64,000 nt of DNA from Patescibacteria group bacterium (GCA_004322365.1 SCTS01000006.1:124001-188000), one strand, 5' to 3'; counted from the first letter of the stretch, positions 24,454 through 33,364 are shown. Translations and numbers: made by a program. Notes: generated from the letters alone by a model not told the origin.

Positions 24454-25932
24454 TTAACGGCGTCCACCTTTCTGTTCAACAAAGGTGAGTGCCCTCCCTT
24501 TCTTACCACCTCTTCCTGTGCGTCCAATGCGGTGCACATAATCTTCATAGGTTGAAGGAATGTCGAAGTTGATGACATGAGAGACACCAACGATGTCGAG
24601 GCCTCGTGCTGCAACATCAGTTGCAACGAGTACTTGTACTTGATCTCGCTTGAAAAGATCCAATGCTTTTTGTCGCTTTCCGTGAGTCTTGTTCCCGTGA
24701 ATAGATTCAGCTTTCACCCCCATCGCAACAAGTGCTTTCGCAAGTTTTTCAACTCCATGCTTCGTCTTTCCGAAAACGAGCACTTTATCAAATTCGGGTT
24801 GCTTCAAAAGATTGAGCAAGACATCTATTTTTGTTTCATCAGAACTCACCTTCACCACATCTTGATCAATAGACTCAGCTGTTTCTTGTGTTTTCACTGA
24901 AATGGTAACTGGATTGGTCAAGAAATCCTTAATGAGTTTTTCAATTTCTTTCGTCAACGTTGCCGAGAAGAAAAGCGTATGACGAACCGCTTCCATCTTT
25001 GAAAGCATGAAACGCATATCAGCAATGAAGCCCATGTCGAGCATGCGGTCTGCTTCGTCGAGTACTACTGTTTTGAATTTTGAAAGATTAAGCGCGCGTC
25101 TTTCTACCAAGTCTTTCAAACGCCCAGGCGTACCAATAACGAGATTGTTTCTTTGGCGAAGTTTTTGTAAGTCCTTACCGATATACACACCTCCCACAAA
25201 GCATGCTGAGTACAAACGAAGTCCTGGAGCAAATCCACGGAATTCTTGTTCAATCTGAAGCGCGAGTTCACGAGTAGGAACCATAATGAGTATTTCTTCC
25301 TCAGGATTTTTCAGCATCTTATCGATGAGCGGAATCAAGAAGGCTGCGGTTTTCCCAGTACCAGTGTTTGCAATACCAACTACATCTTCACCGCGAAGAA
25401 TATGAGGAATTGCTTTATCTTGAATCGGCGTAGGGAGAACATATCCTTTCTTACTAATGGCAGTCTTCAGTCGCTCATCTACCTTAAAATCTGCAAATGC
25501 GTGCTCAGGAACGAAGTGTTCTACTTTTTCTGTAATAACTGCTTTATTTACGAAGCGAGATGCATCAATATATTTATCGAATGAGCGACCTCCTCCCCCT
25601 CTACCCCCACCGCCTCCGCCGTAACGACTGCCACCTCCCCCACCAAAACGCGAACCGCCTCCGCCTCTGTATGGCGGTCGGCTTCCACCTCCCTGATAAG
25701 GACGAGAGCTTCCGCCTTGGTATGGGCGAGCGCCACTTCCTCCACTTGAACGACCTCCTCCTTGATATGGACGAGCGCTTGGCGCAAAAGAAGGCCTGCT
25801 GGGACCAGACGCACCGCTATATGGCGCGCGTGATGCACTTCGTTGACCACTTGGCGCATGAGAAGAACCTGCTCGAGGAGTTCGCGGAGCGCGTGAAAAT
25901 TTACCTTTACTACTACTATCTGAGTTATACAT
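24454..25932 (-). CDS. DEAD-box RNA helicase with long Gly/Arg-rich N-terminus
   Basis: 492 residues from ATG 25930-25932. Residues 1 to about 115 are low complexity with four RPYQGG-type repeats and GGGG/RGGG runs. The helicase core follows: Q motif PTPIQDKAIP, motif I ANTGTGKT, PTRELALQ, VLDEADRMLD, FFSAT and HRIGRTGRGG. Such proteins unwind RNA in ribosome assembly or mRNA decay. Most relatives have Gly/Arg-rich tails at the C-terminus, so the N-terminal place is notable. Confidence 0.95.
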   Translation of the reverse strand: MYNSDSSSKGKFSRAPRTPRAGSSHAPSGQRSASRAPYSGASGPSRPSFAPSARPYQGGGRSSGGSGARPYQGGSSRPYQGGGSRPPYRGGGGSRFGGGGGSRYGGGGGGRGGGGRSFDKYIDASRFVNKAVITEKVEHFVPEHAFADFKVDERLKTAISKKGYVLPTPIQDKAIPHILRGEDVVGIANTGTGKTAAFLIPLIDKMLKNPEEEILIMVPTRELALQIEQEFRGFAPGLRLYSACFVGGVYIGKDLQKLRQRNNLVIGTPGRLKDLVERRALNLSKFKTVVLDEADRMLDMGFIADMRFMLSKMEAVRHTLFFSATLTKEIEKLIKDFLTNPVTISVKTQETAESIDQDVVKVSSDETKIDVLLNLLKQPEFDKVLVFGKTKHGVEKLAKALVAMGVKAESIHGNKTHGKRQKALDLFKRDQVQVLVATDVAARGLDIVGVSHVINFDIPSTYEDYVHRIGRTGRGGKKGRALTFVEQKGGRR

Positions 25933-25983
25933 ATAATTTATTTCAATACTAACAGCGTGAATTCGCCGCGCGCTTTGGTGTAA

Positions 25984-26011
25984 TAAAAAAGCGCGTGCCT
26001 CATACATGCGC
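25984..26011 (-). promoter_or_regulatory. Attenuator-like hairpin in the helicase leader
   Basis: On the minus strand GCGCATGT and GCACGCGC can pair with one mismatch, followed by six T residues (25985-25990). It lies inside the 5' leader, about 50 nt before the start codon, and could stop transcription early. Confidence 0.45.
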
Positions 26012-26133
26012 ATTACTATTGAAATAAAAATCAATACAGCGCCCTTGGATTCTGCTCTAAGCAGACCCTTATTTCCAAAGGCTCTGTGAGAGGCAAACCT
26101 CTAAAAGCGAATGGAGAAAATGAGTACCTATTT

Positions 26134-26162
26134 ACTATATCCTAGAAAGACCTATTCGTCAA
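26134..26162 (-). promoter_or_regulatory. Promoter of the DEAD-box helicase gene
   Basis: -35 TTGACG (26157-26162), exact 17-nt spacer, -10 TATAGT (26134-26139). The resulting leader is about 195 nt, long for this genome, and holds several small hairpins. No other gene was seen between 25933 and 26202. Confidence 0.75.
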
Positions 26163-26202
26163 GGCTCACAAAGCAGGCAACATTATGTAGCTACTATTGC
26201 AT

Positions 26203-26742
26203 CTACGAAGTTCGTTTTTGTCGTACAAAAAGCATTATGACAAAAAGAAGCGCAAACGAGGAAAATGCAACGAGCGGGAATGTGATGTAGTCAAATTCAA
26301 AAAGAAATCTCTTTGCACAATCCGCAACGCCAGAGGCTGGGCATGGCAATGTGCTTGTGCCACCCATCTGAAGGTAGTGTTGATACAGCGCCACCGCACC
26401 CCCTAGTATTGAGAGACCGATTGAATAGTCAGCAATGTAATGATCTTTTTTTGGTGCAGCGAGCGCAAACAAGACAACCTGCGGATAGAGAAATACTCTT
26501 TGCACCCAACATAAACCGCACGGAAGAATGCCAAAATACTCTGAATACACAAGGCTCATTAGTGTGCCAGCTAGCACGAGGAGCAATGAAACCCAGAGGC
26601 CTGAATCGCTAACGATTTTTGTAATACGTAGCGCCCACACACTTTTCCTGAAGAAGAAAACAACTAAAAGTACTACTGACGCTACCTGCATCCCAATTGT
26701 GCCAAGTGCGATGAGGTAATTTAGCGTCTCTAAAGTAGCCAT
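26203..26742 (-). CDS. dsbB: Disulfide bond formation protein DsbB
   Basis: 179 residues, about five membrane helices, with the first redox pair in LPCGLCWVQRVF and the second in TLPCPASGVADCAKRF. DsbB passes electrons from a DsbA-type partner to quinones. The gene lies four nt after the thioredoxin-like gene on the same strand, which gives it a partner. Confidence 0.92.
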   Translation of the reverse strand: MATLETLNYLIALGTIGMQVASVVLLVVFFFRKSVWALRITKIVSDSGLWVSLLLVLAGTLMSLVYSEYFGILPCGLCWVQRVFLYPQVVLFALAAPKKDHYIADYSIGLSILGGAVALYQHYLQMGGTSTLPCPASGVADCAKRFLFEFDYITFPLVAFSSFALLFVIMLFVRQKRTS

Positions 26743-26745
26743 AAA

Positions 26746-27141
26746 TTACTTAACAGGAAGGTCACAGCTTGTTTTTTCAGCGAGCTCAGAAAGTTGCCTC
26801 TCGCCAGTGAGCTGACTTCCGTCTGCAAAAACCCATGTTGGATATTGCTTGATTCCTTTGTCGATACACTCCTGTGTCTGTCGCTCTCCATCTGGAGTAG
26901 AGCACTCAACATAGGGAAGCAGTTTTGCTGATGCGCCAAACATTTTCTTCGTCGCTTGGCAGTGAGGGCACCAAAATGCACCATAAAAGATTGCGCCTTT
27001 ATCTTTCAAGCATGTTGCGAAGCCATCGAGCTCACTAGACAGTGCTGGACCTGCTGATTTATATGATTGATATGAAACTAACCCTCCGAGCGCCAACACA
27101 ATAACGACAGCAATAATGATGAGTGTGGTTTTATTTTTCAT
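26746..27141 (-). CDS. Membrane-anchored thioredoxin-fold oxidoreductase
   Basis: 131 residues from ATG 27139-27141 (MKNKTTLIIIAVV). One membrane helix then a short thioredoxin-like domain with the active site FYGAFWCPHCQATKKMFG and the cis-Pro in KQYPTWVF. It resembles the thioredoxin part of VKOR fusion proteins. Probably the thiol partner of DsbB and perhaps of VKOR. The longer frame to 27165 would read through the -10 box, so I prefer the inner start. Confidence 0.88.
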   Translation of the reverse strand: MKNKTTLIIIAVVIVLALGGLVSYQSYKSAGPALSSELDGFATCLKDKGAIFYGAFWCPHCQATKKMFGASAKLLPYVECSTPDGERQTQECIDKGIKQYPTWVFADGSQLTGERQLSELAEKTSCDLPVK

Positions 27142-27165
27142 AGATATAAACAGTATACCTTTCAA

Positions 27166-27729
27166 TTAATTGAACTTCACGCCCTCGAGTATTCGTTCAA
27201 AATCTTTAAGAATTACATCATCTTGCGTAAGGTAGGTTGCGGTAAATGCGTAGAGAAATGAATCATTTGCTACAACAACCGCTTTGGCTTCATAGAGGCC
27301 TGACCAACGGTATGCAAAACCTGAAATAGTACCAACACGCCGTGGTGTCAAAATAGAGTCAACTGACAAAGAGTAATTTGAACTACTCACATGTTTAATC
27401 CATTCTTCCGCCGTCAAATGATCGAGATCATTTTGAAATACATCAATTGTGATAGCAGTTGGTCCTTCACGTGGAGGAGCCCTCCCCTCTCTCACGGCTT
27501 TATTTTCTTCTGTATCCTCAGTAAGAATTATTGTGTAGTGGGTACGCTTGGCATTTTCACTAACTTTCTCTTCTAGGAAATAATGCGTTGGATATGAAAA
27601 AGAAACACCATGATTCGTGTATACGCGCATACCCTCTGCGACTGGTAAAAAAGAAGAGCGCTGATTCCACATAAAAAATCCAGCAACAAAAACACCCACG
27701 AGAACTACCACTATCAAAACTTTTTTCAT
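27166..27729 (-). CDS. Membrane-anchored exported protein of unknown function
   Basis: 187 residues: membrane helix (VLIVVVLVGVFVAGFFMW) then a soluble beta-rich domain starting GVSFSYPTHYFLEEKV. The layout matches another unknown protein in this window (40263-40913), including a GISILYPPEYI segment at the same place, so both may belong to one extracytoplasmic family. It leads the thioredoxin-dsbB run. Confidence 0.7.
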   Translation of the reverse strand: MKKVLIVVVLVGVFVAGFFMWNQRSSFLPVAEGMRVYTNHGVSFSYPTHYFLEEKVSENAKRTHYTIILTEDTEENKAVREGRAPPREGPTAITIDVFQNDLDHLTAEEWIKHVSSSNYSLSVDSILTPRRVGTISGFAYRWSGLYEAKAVVVANDSFLYAFTATYLTQDDVILKDFERILEGVKFN

Positions 27730-27735
27730 AGAAAC

Positions 27736-27741
27736 AGTATA
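27736..27741 (-). promoter_or_regulatory. -10 box before the 187-residue exported protein
   Basis: TATACT six nt before the ATG at 27727-27729; leaderless-type layout. Confidence 0.55.
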
Positions 27742-27791
27742 CCCTTATACTCCCACACGGTAGCGGGACATCTGCCTACAAAGAGATATCT

Positions 27792-29573
27792 TTATCGTTT
27801 TGCTTTCGCTCGCTCGCTTTCAGACAAAAATTGCTTGCGGAGACGGATATTGAGAGGGGTGATTTCCAAAAATTCATCGTCAGACATTATTTCAAGACCG
27901 CGCTCAATAGAGAGTGTAAAGGGAGGAGTGATGTTGATTGCTTCGTCGGAGCCTGATGCACGCATGTTGGTGAGTTGCTTTCCTTTTGTTGGATTCACCG
28001 ACATCTCCTCGCCCTTTGAGGTATTTCCAACCACCATACCTTCATACACTTCAGTCGTAGGACCAATGTAGAGCGTGCCACGATCCTGCAAGTTCCAAAG
28101 TGAAAATCCAAGAGCCTTTCCTGCTGCCATAGAAATCATAGAACCAACTGAACGCTTCTTAATTTCACCTGCATATGGTTTGAAGCCAATAAAGCGTGAC
28201 GAAAGTATTCCCTCACCTTTAGTGTCAATGATGAACTGATTACGGAATCCAAGAAGGCCACGAGTAGGGCCTTCAAATGTAAGGCGAACTGAGTTGCCAT
28301 GAGTAACCATGTTTTGCATTACGAATGCACGAACACCGAGGCGCTCAATAATAGGACCTTGGAACTCTGATGGAGAATCAACAGTAACCTCTTCAAACGG
28401 TTCCATCTTCTGACCATTTTCTTCTCGTATGATGACTTTTGGTTGAGAAACTTGGAGCTCGAAACCTTCGCGGCGCATGTTCTCAAGCAAGATTGCGATA
28501 TGAAGCTCTCCACGACCAGACACCAAAAATGTTTCACCTGAAGAGAAATCAACCTTGAGACCCACATTCACTTCAAGCTCTCTCTCAAGCCTGTCTCTAA
28601 TTTGACGAGTGGTTACAAATTTCCCTTCCTTACCTGCAAATGGTGAAGAGTTCGGATAGAAATTGAGTTGAATCGTTGGTTCATCAACAGTGATTGCAGG
28701 AAGTGGCTGTGCATCTTTGTCATTCGTTACTGTTTCGCCGATGTAAATATCAGAAAGGCCCGCAATCATACAGATGTCACCTGCACCTACTGACTCTGCT
28801 TCAACTCTCTGGAGACCCTTAAAGGTAAACATCTTCACTATTTTCCCCGTACGCACTTCACCAGTAGGCTTTTTTACAAAGACCGCTTGCCCTGTCGTTA
28901 CAGTACCGTGGTACACGCGGCAAATAGCCATGCGACCAAGAAAGTTGTCATATGCAAGGTTGAATGGCTGAATCATGAGCGTGCCCTCAGCTGCAGTTGC
29001 GGGAGCTGGTGGTACATACTTTAAAATAGCGTCGAGGAGTGGCGTTAAATCTTTTGAATCATCTTCCAATTTTGCTTTTGCGATACCCTGCTTGCCAATG
29101 GCATAGATTACCGGAAAGTCTGCCTGTTCATCATTTGCACCAAGTTCCAAGAAAAGTTCCAACACCTGCTCTTCTGAACGAGCGCAATCAGCAGCTGGCT
29201 TATCAATTTTATTTAAAACAACAATTGGCTTCAAACCGAGCTCCAGTGACTTCTTCAATACGAAACGAGTCTGTGGCATAGGCCCTTCCTGTGCATCAAC
29301 TACGAGAAGTACGGAATCGATAGAGCGGAGTACGCGCTCAACTTCAGAACCGAAGTCGGCGTGTCCAGGGGTATCAACAATGTTTATCTTTGTATCCTTA
29401 TAAGGAACCGCTGCATTCTTTGCATAGATAGTAATTCCGCGCTCGAGTTCGAGCTTGTTTGAGTCCATCGATACACCCTCTTCACCCACACCTGTTTGTT
29501 TCAAAAGGGCGTCAGTAAGGGTCGTCTTCCCGTGGTCCACATGGGCAATGATAGCGATGTTTCGTATTTCCAT
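27792..29573 (-). CDS. typA: Ribosome-associated GTPase TypA/BipA
   Basis: 593 residues with G1 AHVDHGKTTLTDALL, G2 ERGITI, G3 DTPGHADFGSEVERV, G4 NKIDKP, EF-G-like domains and the BipA-specific C-terminal domain. BipA supports ribosome assembly and stress adaptation. Length and motifs are normal. Promoter at 29612-29640 with a terminator-like hairpin right at the transcript start. Confidence 0.97.
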   Translation of the reverse strand: MEIRNIAIIAHVDHGKTTLTDALLKQTGVGEEGVSMDSNKLELERGITIYAKNAAVPYKDTKINIVDTPGHADFGSEVERVLRSIDSVLLVVDAQEGPMPQTRFVLKKSLELGLKPIVVLNKIDKPAADCARSEEQVLELFLELGANDEQADFPVIYAIGKQGIAKAKLEDDSKDLTPLLDAILKYVPPAPATAAEGTLMIQPFNLAYDNFLGRMAICRVYHGTVTTGQAVFVKKPTGEVRTGKIVKMFTFKGLQRVEAESVGAGDICMIAGLSDIYIGETVTNDKDAQPLPAITVDEPTIQLNFYPNSSPFAGKEGKFVTTRQIRDRLERELEVNVGLKVDFSSGETFLVSGRGELHIAILLENMRREGFELQVSQPKVIIREENGQKMEPFEEVTVDSPSEFQGPIIERLGVRAFVMQNMVTHGNSVRLTFEGPTRGLLGFRNQFIIDTKGEGILSSRFIGFKPYAGEIKKRSVGSMISMAAGKALGFSLWNLQDRGTLYIGPTTEVYEGMVVGNTSKGEEMSVNPTKGKQLTNMRASGSDEAINITPPFTLSIERGLEIMSDDEFLEITPLNIRLRKQFLSESERAKAKR

Positions 29574-29588
29574 AGTTATTTAAGAAAA

Positions 29589-29606
29589 AAGCTCCGCGCG
29601 GAGCTT
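29589..29606 (-). promoter_or_regulatory. Hairpin with U tract at the start of the typA transcript
   Basis: AAGCTCCGCGCGGAGCTT is a perfect palindrome followed on the minus strand by T residues, and lies between the typA promoter and its ATG, about 16 nt from the latter. It may be an attenuator or a 5' stabilising hairpin. Confidence 0.6.
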
Positions 29607-29611
29607 CGGCA

Positions 29612-29640
29612 ATAATACCTCTTAATAGACAGATAATCAA
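29612..29640 (-). promoter_or_regulatory. typA promoter
   Basis: -35 TTGATT (29635-29640), 17-nt spacer, -10 TATTAT (29612-29617). The start point would fall at the edge of the hairpin at 29589-29606. Confidence 0.65.
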
Positions 29641-29650
29641 TTCTATACTT

Positions 29651-29676
29651 AAAAACCTCTCGAACGAGAGGTTTTT
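29651..29676 (-). terminator. Terminator after the 87-residue gene
   Basis: AAAAACCTCTCG and its exact complement with a 2-nt loop, T runs on both strands. Confidence 0.88.
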
Positions 29677-29687
29677 GGAAAAAGTTT

Positions 29688-29951
29688 TTAATAATTTGAA
29701 AGACCTTCTCCTCGTCTCCACTCTACGAGCCTAGCGTTAGCATCTGCACGCTGTTCTTCAGAGCGTTGCACACGAAAGGCATCCTGAGCTCGTTCAACTT
29801 CCTGTTCTCGCTTAATGTCTCGAGATGCCTTCGCAAAACGTACAAGAAAAGGAAACTTTGAAGCTAAAGCTGCTGCTGCAGTTGTAGCCAAAATAGCCGA
29901 AATCGCAAATGCTCCCTCAACAGCGTCTGGTGAAATATTTAGATTTTCCAT
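29688..29951 (-). CDS. 87-residue membrane protein with helical tail
   Basis: One membrane helix (AFAISAILATTAAAALASKFPFLV) followed by a charged segment likely to form a helix or coiled coil (DIKREQEVERAQDAFRVQRS). No family recognised. Own terminator at 29651-29676. Confidence 0.6.
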   Translation of the reverse strand: MENLNISPDAVEGAFAISAILATTAAAALASKFPFLVRFAKASRDIKREQEVERAQDAFRVQRSEEQRADANARLVEWRRGEGLSNY

Positions 29952-30004
29952 TTTTTTATAGTAGCAGTTTAGTAGTCTTTTGTCAAGTTTTACCCAAAAC
30001 CCCT

Positions 30005-30193
30005 TTATAATGTTTCGTCGGATCCAGATATCTCGGCCTTTCCAGCTTTTGGTTTCTTTTTCCCTCTCTTTTCAAGCCATGAGGAAACCTTTTCACCTCC
30101 TAATAGATAGAGTACGAATGATGCACCAGCTACACCCCCAAGAACAAGCGCTGGAGCCAAACCTTCCCGCCATACTTCAGGCGAAAACGACAT
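30005..30193 (-). CDS. 62-residue single-helix membrane protein
   Basis: One membrane helix (APALVLGGVAGASFVLYLLGG) and a Lys-rich cytoplasmic tail (KRGKKKPKAGKAEISG). Function unknown. It lies between two other small membrane protein genes on the same strand. Confidence 0.55.
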   Translation of the reverse strand: MSFSPEVWREGLAPALVLGGVAGASFVLYLLGGEKVSSWLEKRGKKKPKAGKAEISGSDETL

Positions 30194-30214
30194 ACTTTCA
30201 CGTTAGCATGTAAA

Positions 30215-30242
30215 AAACCTCCGTTATACTATACGGAGGTTT
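30215..30242 (-). terminator. Terminator of the 64-residue gene
   Basis: AAACCTCCGT-TATACT-A-paired stem with ACGGAGGTTT; the stop codon of the upstream gene (30229-30231) falls inside the stem, so translation could affect folding. Confidence 0.8.
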
Positions 30243-30423
30243 CGTATTTCTGTAATTTTTTAGCTTCCCTCACTCGTCTACGACGAGGACCGCCTTCAAA
30301 AAATTTTCTTACACCAACATTCGCGATTAAAAGTGCCAGTATCCCGGCTGCATATGCACCCATAGCCACACCTATTTTTATATTTTCAGAATCTCCCACT
30401 TGCCTAAAATCTTCTAACGACAT
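30229..30423 (-). CDS. 64-residue single-helix membrane protein
   Basis: A polar start (MSLEDFRQVGDSENIK), a membrane helix (IGVAMGAYAAGILALLIANVGV), then a basic tail with RRRRVREAKK. Unknown role. Its last codons overlap the terminator stem at 30215-30242. Confidence 0.55.
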   Translation of the reverse strand: MSLEDFRQVGDSENIKIGVAMGAYAAGILALLIANVGVRKFFEGGPRRRRVREAKKLQKYETSV

Positions 30424-30474
30424 AAACCCTACCTTAGCAAATCACTACGACTTGTAAATAGCCGGTCTATGCAT

Positions 30475-31407
30475 CTATTTCAACCTATACTTCTCAAGAT
30501 TTTTCTCCATCCGCTCTAGTGGTGGCACACTCTCATCAACTACAAACTTCACTCCTGTGAGAGTTTCATATATCTCAATGTATCTGCGAGAAAGCTCAGT
30601 TACCATTTCAGCTGGAGCTTCTGGAAGCACGGCATCGTTATAGGGATCACAATTTTCCTTAAACCAAATACGCAAGAACTCTTTATCAAAGGCCATCGGT
30701 TCCTGCCCCGAAGCAATGCGCTCTTCAAAAGAACTCTTGAGCCAGTAGCGTGAATTGTCGGGCGTGTGTACTTCGTCAATAAGAATCACTCTGCCGTCAA
30801 AGAGTCCGAATTCATATTTTGTATCAACAAGAATAAATCCTTTTGAAGATGCATGTTCTTGCCCGCGAGCAAAGAGTGCGAGCGCGGCTTGCTGCATTTC
30901 TTCCCACTGCTCTACTGTCGCAAGTCCTCGTGGCACCACTTCAGAGAGTTCTAAGTTTTCATCGTGCCCAGCTTTTGTTGTTGGCGTAATAATTGCACGA
31001 GGCAGTGGCATATTTTTCGTCATGCCATCGGGAAGCGTAATGCCGCCAAAGTCTCGCTTCCCTTTCTGATAGTTAGTCCATATGGAGGTATCGGTAACAC
31101 CGGTGAGATACCCTCGCACCACTACCTCCACCAAGAAAGGCTGTGCTCGCTTTGCGACTATGACATTCGGGTCTGGAACTTCAATGAGCTGATTAGGAAC
31201 GATGTCTTTCGTAAGCTCAAACCAAAATGCACTGATGAGATTCAATACCGCACCTTTATGAGGTACATGCGCAATGATTCTATCGAATGATGAGTGCCTG
31301 TCCGTCGTTACCAAAAGAAGTTGATTCTCTTGTTCATAAATATCCCGCACTTTTCCTTGCATCCTCTTCCCCAATCCTTCGAAATTTGTTTCTTTAATGA
31401 CGTTCAT
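30475..31407 (-). CDS. purC: SAICAR synthase PurC
   Basis: 310 residues, the longer form of this enzyme. Visible motifs: GKVRDIYEQENQLLLVTTDRHSSFDRI, EVVVRGYLTGV, GFILVDTKYEFGLFDGRVILIDEVHTPDNSRYW. It joins aspartate to CAIR in purine synthesis. Last gene of purE-purM-orf-purC; it may also have its own -10 (TATAAT, 31416-31421, eight nt before the ATG). Confidence 0.96.
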   Translation of the reverse strand: MNVIKETNFEGLGKRMQGKVRDIYEQENQLLLVTTDRHSSFDRIIAHVPHKGAVLNLISAFWFELTKDIVPNQLIEVPDPNVIVAKRAQPFLVEVVVRGYLTGVTDTSIWTNYQKGKRDFGGITLPDGMTKNMPLPRAIITPTTKAGHDENLELSEVVPRGLATVEQWEEMQQAALALFARGQEHASSKGFILVDTKYEFGLFDGRVILIDEVHTPDNSRYWLKSSFEERIASGQEPMAFDKEFLRIWFKENCDPYNDAVLPEAPAEMVTELSRRYIEIYETLTGVKFVVDESVPPLERMEKNLEKYRLK

Positions 31408-31436
31408 AATCCTATATTATAATAATATTTTAACAA

Positions 31437-31712
31437 TTACTTATCGAGCCCAATTTTATGCAGGAAATAGGCAGTACCCTCTATTGTAGGCTTAAGCACA
31501 GGCTGTGCCACTGAAAGGAATTGGACAGGAAAAAGTATAGCGAAGACAAAAACAATAAGAACAAGAAGCTCTAATACCATTACCACCCGAGCCTTTTTAG
31601 TCTGTGATTTTGAAAAAAGTTTTTTACCGAGCAGAAAAACTGCAAAGAGACCACCTACCACCAATAGTAAAAACCCTCCGTACAAGATAATTACCTCAAG
31701 AAGAATACTCAT
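31437..31712 (-). CDS. 91-residue membrane protein inside the purine operon
   Basis: Two membrane helices (residues about 7-29 and 44-67) with a basic loop (KKLFSKSQTKKAR) between them. It starts seven nt after the purM stop and ends 30 nt before purC. No family recognised; a link to purine transport or enzyme anchoring would be guesswork. Confidence 0.65.
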   Translation of the reverse strand: MSILLEVIILYGGFLLLVVGGLFAVFLLGKKLFSKSQTKKARVVMVLELLVLIVFVFAILFPVQFLSVAQPVLKPTIEGTAYFLHKIGLDK

Positions 31713-31718
31713 AAAAAT

Positions 31719-32843
31719 TTATTCCCCCGGAGGAGGGAGGTTTATATTTTCAGGTTCAAAAATAACTTCGCGTTTGCCATCCTCTACTGTGCCAACATCC
31801 ATTAATATATAGCCGACCTTGGTGCCGATGGAAATTATTTTTTCCACCTCTCCCGCAGAAGCAAAAATATAATAACCTGCACCCCAGTTGAAGGTTTTTA
31901 AGCAGTCTTTAAGTGGAACATTGAGCACATCTTTGAAATACATAAAGAGGTCTGGAACCTTAAGCCACGAGTGAACACGGTAGGTGAAGGCTCGTTTATC
32001 AAATGCAAGCTTTCCTACGCCATCGCCTGTTCCTGGCAACAGTGCGTGAATATCAACATTAGCTTCGAGCAGTGCTTCAACAAGCGCAACATACGAGCGT
32101 GTGGGAATGAGTGCCTCAGCCCCGAGCGTGTTGCCGTTTGGCAGTTTGGTTAAAAACTTTTCAGGAAGCTCTAATGCTTTTTGAATCACCAATGAAACGC
32201 CATTCGAATGAAGTCCTGACGATGCAACTGCAATGATGTGGTCACCTACCCCAAGTTTTTTACCAGTAATAAGACGGCTTTTCGGAGAAATGATTCCTGT
32301 AACAGAACCTGAAAGAGAAGGTGCAGAAGTTACTGGTGGTTCTGATTTCAATAAGTATTTAAGTGGTGCTGACTCTCCTGCTGGAAGTGCCATGCCTACC
32401 TCTTCACAGATTTTATAAAAACCTTCCGCTAAATCTTTATTTCTTTTATCATCCGCAAACCACTCACTCGTTCCCACATCAATGTGATCACAAAAAACCA
32501 CAGGCATTGCACCTTGCGCAATAACATCGTTCACAATCATGAGCGCCGTATCAATAGCAATGGCATCGTAGTAGGTTTTACCCGTTCCTTCATGTTGATA
32601 CATCCACTCAGCAATCCAGTTTTTGTTTCCAAGGCCTTCCTGCGTGGTGCACCAAATGTGCTCCTCCGTACCGCGATATTCATACACTGCGCCGTGCGCG
32701 TGCATCACATCCTCAACAATAAAAACATTTCTCTTATTAGGAAAAGAGGTCGTTCGCTTTCCTGCCGCTATCATCGCCTGCTTAAAAGGCTCTAGCTTTG
32801 TGTAATCAACTCCAGCTTTTGCGTAGAGAGATTGCTCTGTCAT
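31719..32843 (-). CDS. purM: AIR synthase PurM (phosphoribosylformylglycinamidine cyclo-ligase)
   Basis: 374 residues, slightly longer than the E. coli enzyme. It has the N-terminal YAKAGVDYTKLEPF, the metal/ATP region NDVIAQGAMPVVFCDHIDVG, GVGDHIIAVASSGLHSNGVSLV and FNWGAGYYIFAS. The usual glycine-rich stretch near residue 250 is divergent (LLPGTGDGVGKL). The ATG overlaps the purE stop (ATGA). Confidence 0.93.
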   Translation of the reverse strand: MTEQSLYAKAGVDYTKLEPFKQAMIAAGKRTTSFPNKRNVFIVEDVMHAHGAVYEYRGTEEHIWCTTQEGLGNKNWIAEWMYQHEGTGKTYYDAIAIDTALMIVNDVIAQGAMPVVFCDHIDVGTSEWFADDKRNKDLAEGFYKICEEVGMALPAGESAPLKYLLKSEPPVTSAPSLSGSVTGIISPKSRLITGKKLGVGDHIIAVASSGLHSNGVSLVIQKALELPEKFLTKLPNGNTLGAEALIPTRSYVALVEALLEANVDIHALLPGTGDGVGKLAFDKRAFTYRVHSWLKVPDLFMYFKDVLNVPLKDCLKTFNWGAGYYIFASAGEVEKIISIGTKVGYILMDVGTVEDGKREVIFEPENINLPPPGE

Positions 32844-33364
32844 GAGAGATTCTCTTTCATGTAACGTTCAAATCCTTTTTCTTCCAGTTTCTGTGCTTTC
32901 TCCAAAACTTCTTTTTCTAATTTTGCTTTGAATGCAACAATTTTTTCACGAGTGACAGAATCACCAGTGCCAATCATTTGAGCGGCGAGGATACCTGCGT
33001 TCTTTGCTCCGTTTATTGCAACAGTTGCAACAGGTACCCCCGGTGGCATTTGTGCAATGGCAAACAATGAATCAATACCTGCGGTAGCAGAGCTCTTTAT
33101 AGGCACACCAATGACAGGAAGTGGAGTGAAAGCAGCAATAACTCCTGGCAAATGTGCGGCAACACCTGCTCCTGCAATAATGACTTTGAGCCCCCTCTCG
33201 CTTGCGGTCTTAGCATATTCAGCAACTGCCTCAGGTGCACGGTGCGCCGAGAGTGCTGTTATTTCTGATTCAATTCCTAAATCGTGAAGTACTTCAAGAG
33301 CTGCCTTCATTATTGGCAGGTCCGAATCCGATCCCATGATGATACCTACTTTTATTTGTGTCAT
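32840..33364 (-). CDS. purE: N5-CAIR mutase PurE
   Basis: 174 residues from ATG 33362-33364 with the class I PurE core MGSDSDLPIMKAA, ALSAHRAPEAVAEY, AGAGVAAHLPGVIA and PLPVIGVPI. It moves the carboxyl group to make CAIR; no purK is seen in the window. The frame continues upstream to 33628 but runs over the promoter and an opposite gene, so the inner start is right. First gene of the operon. Confidence 0.96.
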   Translation of the reverse strand: MTQIKVGIIMGSDSDLPIMKAALEVLHDLGIESEITALSAHRAPEAVAEYAKTASERGLKVIIAGAGVAAHLPGVIAAFTPLPVIGVPIKSSATAGIDSLFAIAQMPPGVPVATVAINGAKNAGILAAQMIGTGDSVTREKIVAFKAKLEKEVLEKAQKLEEKGFERYMKENLS

